From the NCBI RefSeq assembly GCF_005517195.1, contig NZ_CP040244.1, forward strand, positions 4,172,001 to 4,236,000: DNA of 64,000 nucleotides. The letters are read 5' to 3'. The stretch's first letter is position 1. Each line of letters opens with the position of its first letter. Below are positions 1 through 7,275 of this stretch, piece by piece. The DNA is from Streptomyces vilmorinianum. Lineage in GTDB: Bacteria > Actinomycetota > Actinomycetes > Streptomycetales > Streptomycetaceae. The position numbers and the translations under genes were made by a program. The notes under the pieces are model-generated. The model was not told the origin of the DNA. It ran no database searches and worked only from the letters and a program-made list of their open reading frames with translations.

Positions 1-105
1 GGGCGCGGCGAACGACGTCGGCGCCGCGCCGCGGCGGAGGGTGCCGCAGCGCAGGCAGTACGGGAAGTCGCGGCGTACGTGCACGCGACAGGCGTGGCAG
101 AGCAT
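1..105 (-). CDS. Zinc-ribbon protein, N-terminal fragment (runs off the left edge)
   Basis: Only the first 35 codons are in the window. The N-terminus carries two CxxC pairs (CHAC and, after a short basic linker, CLRC), the usual layout of a small zinc ribbon. The start ATG lies 17 bases downstream of the stop of the glycine-rich gene, so the two are probably co-transcribed. What follows the ribbon is outside the window, so the function cannot be named. Confidence 0.55.
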   Translation of the reverse strand, partial: MLCHACRVHVRRDFPYCLRCGTLRRGAAPTSFAAP

Positions 106-122
106 TCCGTGTGGTCCGCGGC

Positions 123-1592
123 TCAGGAACCGGTGAGGAACGAACCGCCGGACAGTCCGTCGGGTGCGGCGTTGCCGGGGATCGACGAGTGGAGGTGGCT
201 GCCGAGACGGTCGAAGCCCGGACGGAACACTCCCCCGCCCCTGCCGTCGGAGTCGGGAGCGGGGGTGTCCGCGTGGCCACCGCCGCGGCCGCCTCCTTCG
301 CCGCCGTCGCCACCGCCGCCGTTCCCGCCGCCGGAGTCGCCATCGTCGCCGGGGGTGTTGGGACCATGCCCAGGCCGACGCTCGTTCTCCTGACTGCCGC
401 CGCCATCGCCACCGCCGGAGTCGCCCCCACCGCTGCCGCCGCCGTCGCCGCCGTTGTTTCCGCCGCCGTTGTTCCCGCCGCCGGAGTCGCCATCGTCGCC
501 GGGAGTGTTGGGCCCATGCCCAGGCCGACGCTCGTTCTCCTGGCTGCCGCCGCCGTCGCCACCGCCGGAGTCGCCCCCACCGCTGCCGCCACCGCCACTG
601 CCGCCTGAGTCACCGCCGCCGGAGTCGCCACCGCCACTGCCGCCGGAGTCCCCGCCGCCGGAGTCGCCGCCTTCGCCGCGCTCGTAGACACCGCCGGGCC
701 CGAAGCCACCGGCTCCGCCACCCTCGCCGCCGAAGCGGTCACCGGGACCGCCGCCGAAACCGCCGCCGAAACCGTCGCCCTCGCCGCCGTGGCCCCCGAA
801 GCCACCTTCGAGGCCGCCTCCGGCCCCGTCGCCGAAACCGCCCTCGTCGCCGCCACCGAAACCACCGCCGAAGCGGTCACCAGGGCCGCCGATACCGCCG
901 AAGCCGTCGGTGCCGCCGCCGTGGCCTCCGAATCCGCCGCCAAGGCCACCGAGTCCGTCGCCGTGGCCATCTCCGAATCCTCCGCCGAGATCGCCGCCGG
1001 GACCAAAGCCGCTGCCGCCGTCGCCGAAGCCGCCAGGACCGTCGATCCCCAGACCGCCGGGGCCGTGGTCGCCGAAGGAACCGAAGTCCCCGAAGCCGCC
1101 GAAGTCGCCCGGGTTTCCGAAGTCCCCCGGGTTTCCGAGGCCGTCCAGCAGGGAGCCTCCGTCGCCGAAGGACGGGTTCGCGAGCCCATCGCCGAGCAGG
1201 CCGGCGACGTCCGAGGCCGCCGCGTCGAGCTCGCCGGCCAGGTCGCGAGCGTCGCCCGTGTCGGCCGCGTCCAGGTGTGGCGCCACGCTGTCGGCGACCA
1301 CCGCGTCCTGCGCCCCGGCATCAACCCCGACGGGGTCGATGGACAGGTCGTGGTGCGCCAGGGCGCTGCCGGCGTTGCCGAAGAAGAGCGACGACTTGGA
1401 CAGCCGCGCGTCGAGGGTGGCCGGGCCGTCGGCCGTGCTGGAGTCCACTCGGAGCCGACGCAGTTCGGTGACCTGCTCGGGCGTCAGGCCGAGTCTTCGT
1501 GACACCTCGTCCATGTCGCCGTCGAGTTCGGCCGCGCAGGCGGGGTCGACCGCCAGGCGGGTCATGGCATCGCGATAGGCGTTGTCGGTCAT
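123..1592 (-). CDS. Glycine-rich low-complexity protein with a helical, leader-like N-terminus
   Basis: 489 residues. The first ~50 residues are ordinary, charged and helical (RLAVDPACAAELDGD, then RRLGLTPEQVTEL) and resemble the short LigA-type cap seen on some RiPP leader peptides; that resemblance is from memory and weak. Residues ~50-140 are acidic and alanine-rich. The remainder is almost entirely Gly, Asp, Ser, Phe and Asn in GGFG/GDG/GGGDS runs, with a two-copy module containing SQENERRPGHGPNTPGDDG. There is no signal peptide and there are no Cys or Lys residues in the Gly-rich part. I chose the ATG at 1592 because GTGAGG lies just upstream and the Gly-rich frame's upstream extension looks non-coding. 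The zinc-ribbon gene follows 17 bases downstream. A structural, phase-separating or surface role is possible, but the function is unknown. Confidence 0.75.
   Translation of the reverse strand: MTDNAYRDAMTRLAVDPACAAELDGDMDEVSRRLGLTPEQVTELRRLRVDSSTADGPATLDARLSKSSLFFGNAGSALAHHDLSIDPVGVDAGAQDAVVADSVAPHLDAADTGDARDLAGELDAAASDVAGLLGDGLANPSFGDGGSLLDGLGNPGDFGNPGDFGGFGDFGSFGDHGPGGLGIDGPGGFGDGGSGFGPGGDLGGGFGDGHGDGLGGLGGGFGGHGGGTDGFGGIGGPGDRFGGGFGGGDEGGFGDGAGGGLEGGFGGHGGEGDGFGGGFGGGPGDRFGGEGGGAGGFGPGGVYERGEGGDSGGGDSGGSGGGDSGGGDSGGSGGGGSGGGDSGGGDGGGSQENERRPGHGPNTPGDDGDSGGGNNGGGNNGGDGGGSGGGDSGGGDGGGSQENERRPGHGPNTPGDDGDSGGGNGGGGDGGEGGGRGGGHADTPAPDSDGRGGGVFRPGFDRLGSHLHSSIPGNAAPDGLSGGSFLTGS
321..440. repeat. 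Direct repeat copy A inside the Gly-rich gene
   Basis: A 120-base block nearly identical to 471-590, with a period of 150 bases. It encodes one copy of the SQENERRPGHGP-containing module plus flanking Gly/Ser/Asp residues. The few differences are mostly silent, so the duplication is either recent or kept uniform by recombination. Confidence 0.85.
471..590. repeat. Direct repeat copy B inside the Gly-rich gene
   Basis: Second copy of the block at 321-440. Expansion or contraction between the copies would change protein length in frame, because the 150-base period is a multiple of three. Confidence 0.85.
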
Positions 1593-1983
1593 GTCCTCAC
1601 GTTCTCCGTCGGTCTGCGCACGCGGTGATCCCGGCGGGAAGTGGAGGGTCCCCCTGATCGGCGGCATGGATGCCTTCCGGCCATCCCAACCGATGCCTGC
1701 ACGAACCTTATAGGGGCTAATGCCCGACCCGCGCAAGGCCCTGGGAGGGCATCGACCAGCTGCCTCAATCCCTTCTTCCAGGCCGTCAGCACGGCCTTCC
1801 GGACTTCGCGCGCCATGGAGACGCAAAGCCTGGCACCCTCGGCTGAAACAAGGTCCAGCCAGGTGCACGAGCGGTGGCCATAGGCCACGTCTGTCGCGTT
1901 TGCACAGGCGACGGCGGGACCGGATCGGACGTCCGCCGCCGGTGCCGGGCACCGGCCACGCCGGGCCGGTGCCATCAGTCTCC
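1593..1983. other. 391-base intergenic region upstream of the Gly-rich gene
   Basis: There is no convincing gene. On the minus strand a frame from 1816 to 1589 (MAREVRKAVLTAWKKGL...) ends in an ATGA overlap with the Gly-rich start. Its codon use is high-GC3 only for the first ~20 codons and then becomes random, with TTA and ATA codons, so it may be a decayed remnant. The region also holds the candidate promoter listed separately. Confidence 0.5.
1707..1736 (-). promoter_or_regulatory. Candidate sigma-70-type promoter for the Gly-rich gene
   Basis: Read on the minus strand, TTGCGC (1731-1736) and TATAAG (1707-1712) are separated by 18 bases. This would give a leader of about 105 bases to the start at 1592. 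It rests on sequence match alone, in a relatively AT-rich patch of an otherwise GC-rich region. Confidence 0.35.
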
Positions 1984-3603
1984 TCAGGCTCCCGTACGGG
2001 CCGCGGATGACCAGAACGCGCACTGGTGGTCGGTGGCGAACGTCGTCGATGGGCCGGTGGCGGTGGGGTGGAGGGTCAGTGACGTGTACGAGGTACCGAC
2101 CGCCGGCCAGGGCGCCTGGCTCGGGACGCTCGGGTCGGCCGCGCGCGCGAACGCTGCCCAGTAGCGTTTCATCCGGTCGGCCAATGCCACTTGACGCTCC
2201 GTCAGAGGCCAGTCGCTCATGGTGAAATCGTGCAGGTAGGCGAGTTCGGCGCTGTGCCCGTTGGACTGGTCGAGTCCGGGCACTTGCGCGCCGTAGAGGG
2301 TCGGGGAGTCCGGATCGTCGAACTCGTAGGCGTACGTGGGAACTTGCCGCGCGAAGAGCCGGGCCGTCGCGTAGGTGTGGCAGGCGAAGGTGGAATCCGT
2401 GAGCACGGCCGAGAGCGCGAGGTAGGGCGACGGGTATCCGGCGACCGGGTAGCGCGTGAGGACCTCGTCGGCCGCGGGGCCGTACTGCGCGCGGATCTGG
2501 TCGGTGTACTGCTGCGGGGTCAGGCGTGGCTGGGTCAGCGCCACGAAGAAGCGGGCCTCGGCCTTGGTGCTGCCGATCAGGACCGGCACCTTGTTCCAGG
2601 ACCCCGAGGCGATGGCCGCGGCGGGGTCCGCCGGCAGCAGACCGTCGCCGTGCGCCGGTCCCGAGACCGGCAGTGTCGCCGCCGCGGCCACCAGGTCGTC
2701 GACGCGGGCACCGCGCAGGCAGGCGGCGATGGTGGTCAGATCGGTGCAGCCCAGGCGAGTCGCGTAGGCGCGGGCCTGCTCCTCGGCTCCTGCCCGGTCG
2801 GGGGCCCGCAGCAGGGTGCACGGGCCGCTCTGCAGCACGGCGCGGCTGAACAGGCCCCTCGCCTGCGGAGAGGCGAGCATGGCGCAGACCGAACCGCTGC
2901 CCGCGGACTGGCCGGCGAGGGTGACGGTGGCGGGGTCGCCGCCGAAGGCTGCGATGTTGCCCCGGGTCCACGTCAGCGCGGCGAGCTGGTCCATCAGACC
3001 GAACGAGCCGGAGCGGAGCGCGTTGGCACCGGTCAGCTCGGGCAGCGCGAGATAACCGAGCTGCCCCAGGCGGTAGTTGATGCTCACCACCACGCTGCCG
3101 GTGAGCTCCGCCATGGTCCGGCCGCCGAACTGGGTGCCTGTGCCCTGGCTGTACGCGCCGCCGTGCATCCAGAGGATCACCGGGAGCCGTGACCTCGGAT
3201 GCGCGCCTCGTGGCCGGTAGACGTCCAGGTAGAGGCAGTCCTCGCTGACCGCCTGCGGATCACGCAGACCGAACGGCGAGAACTGCGGACACGCGGGCGC
3301 CTGTGTGCTCGCGTCGCGGAGCCCGCCCCACGGCGCGGGCTCCTTCGGAGGCCGGAAGCGCGACTCCCCCATCGGGGGCGCCGCATAGGGCACGCCCAGG
3401 AACTCCTGGGCCCGGCCGTGGGTCCGCCCGGCAAGGGCGCCCTGGGCGGTGTGGACCACGGGCCGCGGCGACACCTCGCGCGCGGCGGAGGGCGTGGCCG
3501 TGCCGAGCAGGGTGGTGCCGAGCACAGCCGTGGCGAGCAGGGCCGCCAGGGCGGACATCCGGGCGAGGCCGGCCCGCGGCCTCGCCATGGGATGCGTATC
3601 CAT
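1984..3603 (-). CDS. Secreted type B carboxylesterase
   Basis: 539 residues, typical of the type B carboxylesterase/lipase family. An N-terminal signal peptide (basic residues, then a hydrophobic alanine/leucine stretch ending ATPSAA, ~1-41) implies export. Family features are FLGVPYAAPP near the N-terminus, EDCLYLDVYRP, the oxyanion-hole HGGAYSQG and the nucleophile elbow GQSAGSG (Ser). It hydrolyses carboxylic esters; the natural substrate is unknown. It is the last gene of a minus-strand series MFS transporter - SurE - esterase, with gaps of 63 and 48 bases, whose promoter region contains LacI-type palindromes. The 48-base gap to SurE contains a short TACGGGCC tandem repeat. A second cytosolic family member lies at 7276-8823. 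Confidence 0.93.
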   Translation of the reverse strand: MDTHPMARPRAGLARMSALAALLATAVLGTTLLGTATPSAAREVSPRPVVHTAQGALAGRTHGRAQEFLGVPYAAPPMGESRFRPPKEPAPWGGLRDASTQAPACPQFSPFGLRDPQAVSEDCLYLDVYRPRGAHPRSRLPVILWMHGGAYSQGTGTQFGGRTMAELTGSVVVSINYRLGQLGYLALPELTGANALRSGSFGLMDQLAALTWTRGNIAAFGGDPATVTLAGQSAGSGSVCAMLASPQARGLFSRAVLQSGPCTLLRAPDRAGAEEQARAYATRLGCTDLTTIAACLRGARVDDLVAAAATLPVSGPAHGDGLLPADPAAAIASGSWNKVPVLIGSTKAEARFFVALTQPRLTPQQYTDQIRAQYGPAADEVLTRYPVAGYPSPYLALSAVLTDSTFACHTYATARLFARQVPTYAYEFDDPDSPTLYGAQVPGLDQSNGHSAELAYLHDFTMSDWPLTERQVALADRMKRYWAAFARAADPSVPSQAPWPAVGTSYTSLTLHPTATGPSTTFATDHQCAFWSSAARTGA

Positions 3604-3651
3604 CGTTCCTCCTTGCGTCGTGTACGGGCCTACGGGCCTACGGGCCTGCTC

Positions 3652-4602
3652 CTACGGGCGCAGGCCCGCGAGGAGCGCGCTCACCTTGGCGAAGTCGGCC
3701 GGGCCGGTGTTCCAGTCGGCGGACATGGGGCTGATGGCCACCTTGGAGGCACTGACCGCCTCCACGTCGCCTCCCTTGACCGGGGGCCGGGGAGCGAACG
3801 TCACGCTGACCTTCCAGGTGCCGTCGCCGGAGTCCGTGAAGTCCGGCACGAGGGGCGCCTGGGGGTCCTGGTGGGTCACGGCGGCGCCCTGGGCCGGGCT
3901 CTTGCCGTCCGCGCCGACCACGGGGTGGTTGACGTTGAGTCCGATACCGAGGGGCAGCAGGCGCCCGGACTTCGCCTGGGACTGCAGCCGTTCGACGAGT
4001 TTGACCAGGAAGTCCACGGTCGGGCGCATGGCGTTGACCGTGGCGACCGGGTCGGGGGCGGCGAAGCCGCCCGTGCTGACGGCGATGGCAGGCACCCCGG
4101 ACTCCAGCGCGGCGATGGCCCCGCCCACCGTGCCCGAGTGGTTGGCCAGGCCGGCCACGTTGGGGCCGAAGTTGGTGCCGGAGACCACCAGGTCCGGGGC
4201 CGCCCCCTCGAACACCTCGGAGAGACCGAAGGCCACGGAGTCGCCCGGCGTGCCGTCCACCGCCCACACCTTGGGCTCGGGGTGCCGGACGGTCACGGTG
4301 GTGCCGCTGAGCATCTTGGTGCCCGTACCGCTCTGGTTGGTGAGCGGGGCGACGATGGTGACGTCGTGCCCCGCGGCGGTCAGCCGCTGGAAGGCCGTAC
4401 GGATTCCGGGGGCGTCGTAGCCGTCGTCGTTGGTCAACAGGATCCGCAGCGGTCGGGCGGCTGTGCCCTGCGGGGCGGTTCCCTGCGGCGCTGTGCCCTG
4501 CGGGGCCGCGGCGGCCGGCGCCCCGGCCGCCGGCGCGGTCCCGGTGAGCGCGGGGGTGCACAGCAGCAGGGCGGCGAGCGGCAGAAGTCGCTTGGATCTC
4601 AC
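3652..4602 (-). CDS. surE: SurE-family 5'/3'-nucleotidase, secreted
   Basis: 316 residues. A signal peptide (RSKRLLPLAALLLCTPALTG) is followed by a short spacer containing three APQGT repeats, encoded by 15-base DNA repeats, and then the SurE domain. Metal-ligand motifs are visible: LLTNDDGYDAPGI at the domain start and VSGTNFGPN in the middle. The family dephosphorylates nucleoside monophosphates and some other phosphoesters with divalent metal. Cytosolic SurE proteins are usually ~250 residues; this one is longer because of the export leader, so it probably acts outside the cell, supplying nucleosides or another dephosphorylated product to the MFS transporter encoded just upstream. The pairing with an exported esterase is consistent with two-step extracellular processing of an ester or phosphoester (inference). 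Confidence 0.92.
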   Translation of the reverse strand: MRSKRLLPLAALLLCTPALTGTAPAAGAPAAAAPQGTAPQGTAPQGTAARPLRILLTNDDGYDAPGIRTAFQRLTAAGHDVTIVAPLTNQSGTGTKMLSGTTVTVRHPEPKVWAVDGTPGDSVAFGLSEVFEGAAPDLVVSGTNFGPNVAGLANHSGTVGGAIAALESGVPAIAVSTGGFAAPDPVATVNAMRPTVDFLVKLVERLQSQAKSGRLLPLGIGLNVNHPVVGADGKSPAQGAAVTHQDPQAPLVPDFTDSGDGTWKVSVTFAPRPPVKGGDVEAVSASKVAISPMSADWNTGPADFAKVSALLAGLRP

Positions 4603-4665
4603 GGAAGTTGCTCCTCAAGGAGAGACGGCGGATCGACGGATGGAGAAGGGCGGCAGGCGTGATGG

Positions 4666-5910
4666 TCAGCGGACGCCGCGGATCGGCAGGATGGCGAGCG
4701 CCCCTATCAGCGAGAGCGCGCCGCCGACCAGGAACAGCGGGGTGTAGCCGCCGAAGGCCATGACGACGGCCGAGGCGACGAACGGGGCGACGATCTGCGG
4801 ACCGGCGTTGGCGATGTTGAGCACGCCCATGTCGCGGGCGGCGTCCTCGGCGCGCGGCAGGACCAGGGTGACGAGCGCGGTGTCCACGGCCATGAAGCAG
4901 CCGAACGCCAGCCCGTTGAGCGCGTTGAAGGCGATCATGCCGCCCCACGTCGGGCTGACCACGGGGATCACCATGACCAGCCCGGCCAGGGCGGCCGACA
5001 CCCCGACGAACACCTTGCGCCGGTTCCAGCGGTCCGACAGCAGGCCGCCGACGACGGTGGACACGGCCATGGCGACCATGGTCACGGGCGTGAGCACGGC
5101 CATCGCCTCGGACGGGGTCAGTCCGGCGGGCAGCTCGATGTGGTCGCCGAGGATGTACAGCTGGTAGCCGATCACGGAGAAGTAGCCGAGGACCATCAGC
5201 GCACGGCCGATGAAGGCCCATCGGAAGTCGTGGTGGGCGAGTGCGGAGAGAAAGGCGGCGATCTGCGCCCGCGCGGGGACGGCCGGGGCGGGGGCCGAGC
5301 GCGGGACGTCACGGCAGAGCGAGGTCAGCAGCACCGCCGCGCCGGCGATGATCGCGCCGAAGACCAGGTAGCCGGTCTGCAGCCGGTCCGCGGTCTGCGA
5401 GGCCACCAGGACACCGATGGTTCCGCCGATCGGCAGGCCGAGGCCGACCAGCGCGGACGCCGTGCCGCGCTTGGCCACCGGGACCCGGTCGGGCACGATC
5501 GCGGTGACCGCGGCCTGGTAGACGTTCATAGTGGCCTGCACCAGGCACCAGCCGATGCCGACGAACAGCGCGGTGTCGACGCCGCCGAGGAAGGCCAGAC
5601 CGGCGAGCGAGGCGAGGGCGCCGCCCAGGATCCAGGGACTCCTGCGGCCGGAGCGATCGGACAGGGCTCCCGCGATGGGGTTGCAGGCGGTCGCGAAGAC
5701 GGAGCTGATTCCGCCGATCAGGCCCAGGACCGCCACCTTGTCGTCCGGGGCGATGGCCGCGATCTGGGTGGGCAGCAGCACGGAGCCGACGCCCATGTAG
5801 ACCGCGAGCATGGCGGCGTTGGCGACGAGGAGCAGGAGCAACAGGCCTCGCTGGCGGGTCCCGTCCGGGGCGGGGGCGGGCTGCGGCTCGATGACTTCGT
5901 TCGTGGTCAT
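4666..5910 (-). CDS. Major facilitator superfamily transporter
   Basis: 414 residues with about 12 hydrophobic segments. The loop after helix 2 reads GALSDRSGRRSPW, the MFS motif A. The N-terminus is cytosolic and proline-rich. The start ATG at 5910 has GAGGAG in front. It is the first gene of the minus-strand transporter - SurE - esterase set and faces the PAP2-like gene at 6456 across a 545-base divergent region containing two LacI-type operator candidates. Direction of transport and substrate are not visible in the sequence. Because both partner genes encode exported hydrolases, uptake of a released hydrolysis product is more likely than drug efflux, but that is inference. Confidence 0.88.
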   Translation of the reverse strand: MTTNEVIEPQPAPAPDGTRQRGLLLLLLVANAAMLAVYMGVGSVLLPTQIAAIAPDDKVAVLGLIGGISSVFATACNPIAGALSDRSGRRSPWILGGALASLAGLAFLGGVDTALFVGIGWCLVQATMNVYQAAVTAIVPDRVPVAKRGTASALVGLGLPIGGTIGVLVASQTADRLQTGYLVFGAIIAGAAVLLTSLCRDVPRSAPAPAVPARAQIAAFLSALAHHDFRWAFIGRALMVLGYFSVIGYQLYILGDHIELPAGLTPSEAMAVLTPVTMVAMAVSTVVGGLLSDRWNRRKVFVGVSAALAGLVMVIPVVSPTWGGMIAFNALNGLAFGCFMAVDTALVTLVLPRAEDAARDMGVLNIANAGPQIVAPFVASAVVMAFGGYTPLFLVGGALSLIGALAILPIRGVR

Positions 5911-6055
5911 GTCGACTCCTCGGGAACGGAGCGGGAGGTGGGGAGGGGGAGGGGGTGTGGCGAGGGGGGAGGGGGGAGCGGGAGGCGAGAAAACGGTGCG
6001 GGGGTGAGCACCAGGAGGCTGTGGGGGCGCTCGGTCGGCGCCTCAACACGTCGAG

Positions 6056-6067
6056 TTACACGTGTTA
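6056..6067. promoter_or_regulatory. Operator candidate 1 (LacI-type, TTACACGTGTTA)
   Basis: TTACACGTGTTA differs by one base pair from a perfect 12-base palindrome and shares the ACACGTGT core with the perfect site at 11831-11844. It lies 146 bases upstream of the MFS transporter start. Confidence 0.65.
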
Positions 6068-6145
6068 TCAATCGCTCTGGAAGACTGTGTAGCACTCCTT
6101 GGGCCGCACCGCCAGAGGTAGGCCCAAGTCGTCATCTGGCAGGTG

Positions 6146-6158
6146 GATCACGTGTAAC
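6146..6158. promoter_or_regulatory. Operator candidate 2 (LacI-type, GATCACGTGTAAC)
   Basis: The right half CACGTGTAAC matches the perfect site at 11831-11844; the left half is degenerate. It lies ~90 bases from site 1 in the same divergent region, so the two sites could bind dimers cooperatively. Confidence 0.55.
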
Positions 6159-6455
6159 CAATTCAGCGCCCGGTTTTCGCGGGTCGGGATTGTGCAGGGC
6201 TTGTGGCGACCGACAGGGATGCGCCATGCTGCCTGGCGTCCGGCGCCGGCATCCTTCGCCCCGCGCCGCTCCCCCGCTGCCGCGCAGCGGCCGCCCGGCA
6301 CCCCGGGCACCCTCGCTTGCCCACACGCCGAGCCGCCCCGCCTCACCCGCCGCCCCGACACCCCGGGCACCACCCCCACGGCCCCACCGGCCCCACCGGC
6401 CCCGCCGCTCCCGCCCGCCTCCCCCGCCCTCGTGCGCCGCCGCGAAAGGCCCGCC

Positions 6456-7172
6456 ATGCGCGAATCGACCCCTGCCCAGCCGCACCGGAGACCCACCGGG
6501 CGGCTTGATCACCGCCTCCCCGCCGCGCCTCCCCGCGGCGCCGTGCCCTGGGGGTGTGGACTGCTCTCCATGGCGGCTACTGTCGGTTTCCTCCTCCGCG
6601 GCGACGGCCCTCCCTTCTTCCAGGGCCTCGACGACGCCTGGGAACGGGCGATGGACGGCTCGCGCGCCGACGCGGCGTCGGACCTCGCCCTCACCCTGGA
6701 CCGGCTGGGCGGCCCTATCGGCGTGGTCGTTCCCCTCGCACTCGCCGGCTGCCTGTGCGTGTACGGGCGGTGGCGCTCGGGACTGTTCGCCTTCACCGCG
6801 GGTGTCGCCGCGAACATCCTGGTGGTGCTGCCGCTGAAGCAACTGGTCGACCGTCCGCGCCCGCCGCATCCGTGGGTGCTGGTCAACGACGGCTCGTACC
6901 CGTCGGGGCAGGTGTTCACGGCCGCCGCGCTCGTGGTGGCGGCCGGGGTCGTGCTCTGTCCGCCCCGCGCGCGCCGCTGGTGGTGGCCGGTCGCCGCCCT
7001 CTACGTCGGCGCCATGATGTGGAGCCGCACCTGGCTGCACGCCCAATGGCTCAGCGACACGGCCGCCGGCGCGCTGGCCGGGGTCGGGGCCTGCCTCCTG
7101 CTGTGGCGGGCCTTCGCCTCGCTGCTGCGGGAGGAGGCGGAACGCGCCGCGGCCGACCGCCTGTGGTGGTGA
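6456..7172 (+). CDS. PAP2-family membrane protein with both catalytic histidines replaced by glutamine
   Basis: 238 residues, about five or six membrane segments, clearly paralogous to the intact PAP2 phosphatase at 10027-10761. The three PAP2 signature blocks are recognisable: KQLVDRPRP, then PSGQ where the family has PSGH, then SRTWLHAQWLSD where the family has a histidine in the eighth position. The codons are CAG (PSGQ) and CAA (AQW), so both active-site histidines are changed while the Lys, Arg, Ser and Asp positions remain. It is therefore probably not an active phosphatase in the usual sense and may bind a lipid or phosphate ligand. The start at 6456 was chosen because AAAGG precedes it. 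A carboxylesterase gene follows 103 bases downstream on the same strand. Confidence 0.88.
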   Translation: MRESTPAQPHRRPTGRLDHRLPAAPPRGAVPWGCGLLSMAATVGFLLRGDGPPFFQGLDDAWERAMDGSRADAASDLALTLDRLGGPIGVVVPLALAGCLCVYGRWRSGLFAFTAGVAANILVVLPLKQLVDRPRPPHPWVLVNDGSYPSGQVFTAAALVVAAGVVLCPPRARRWWWPVAALYVGAMMWSRTWLHAQWLSDTAAGALAGVGACLLLWRAFASLLREEAERAAADRLWW

Positions 7173-7275
7173 CCGACCCCCCGTCGTCCATCGAAGTGTC
7201 CACGTGCGTCGAAAGCACGCCATGGCCGTTCGCCGTCGGCCCGTCGCGGCACCGGCGAGCAGGAAAGGATCGCTC

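Larger units (their letters stand above)
5911..6455. promoter_or_regulatory. 545-base divergent regulatory region between MFS and PAP2-like genes
   Basis: It contains two palindrome-like operators (6056-6067 and 6146-6158). The stretch 6041-6200 has lower GC than its surroundings, as expected for promoters, whereas 6220-6450 is a C-rich, proline-codon-like run without a supported gene. No start with a ribosome-binding site was found before AAAGG at 6445-6449, which serves the PAP2-like gene. Confidence 0.5.

Noticed and set aside
111-1578. Several long plus-strand frames opposite the Gly-rich gene, rich in Pro, Arg or Ala
   Set aside because: They are shadows of GGC/GGT-type repeats; none has a domain, signal or ribosome-binding site.
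1589-1816. Short minus-strand frame overlapping the Gly-rich start in ATGA
   Set aside because: Codon bias fades after ~20 codons and no family is recognised; mentioned only as a possible remnant.
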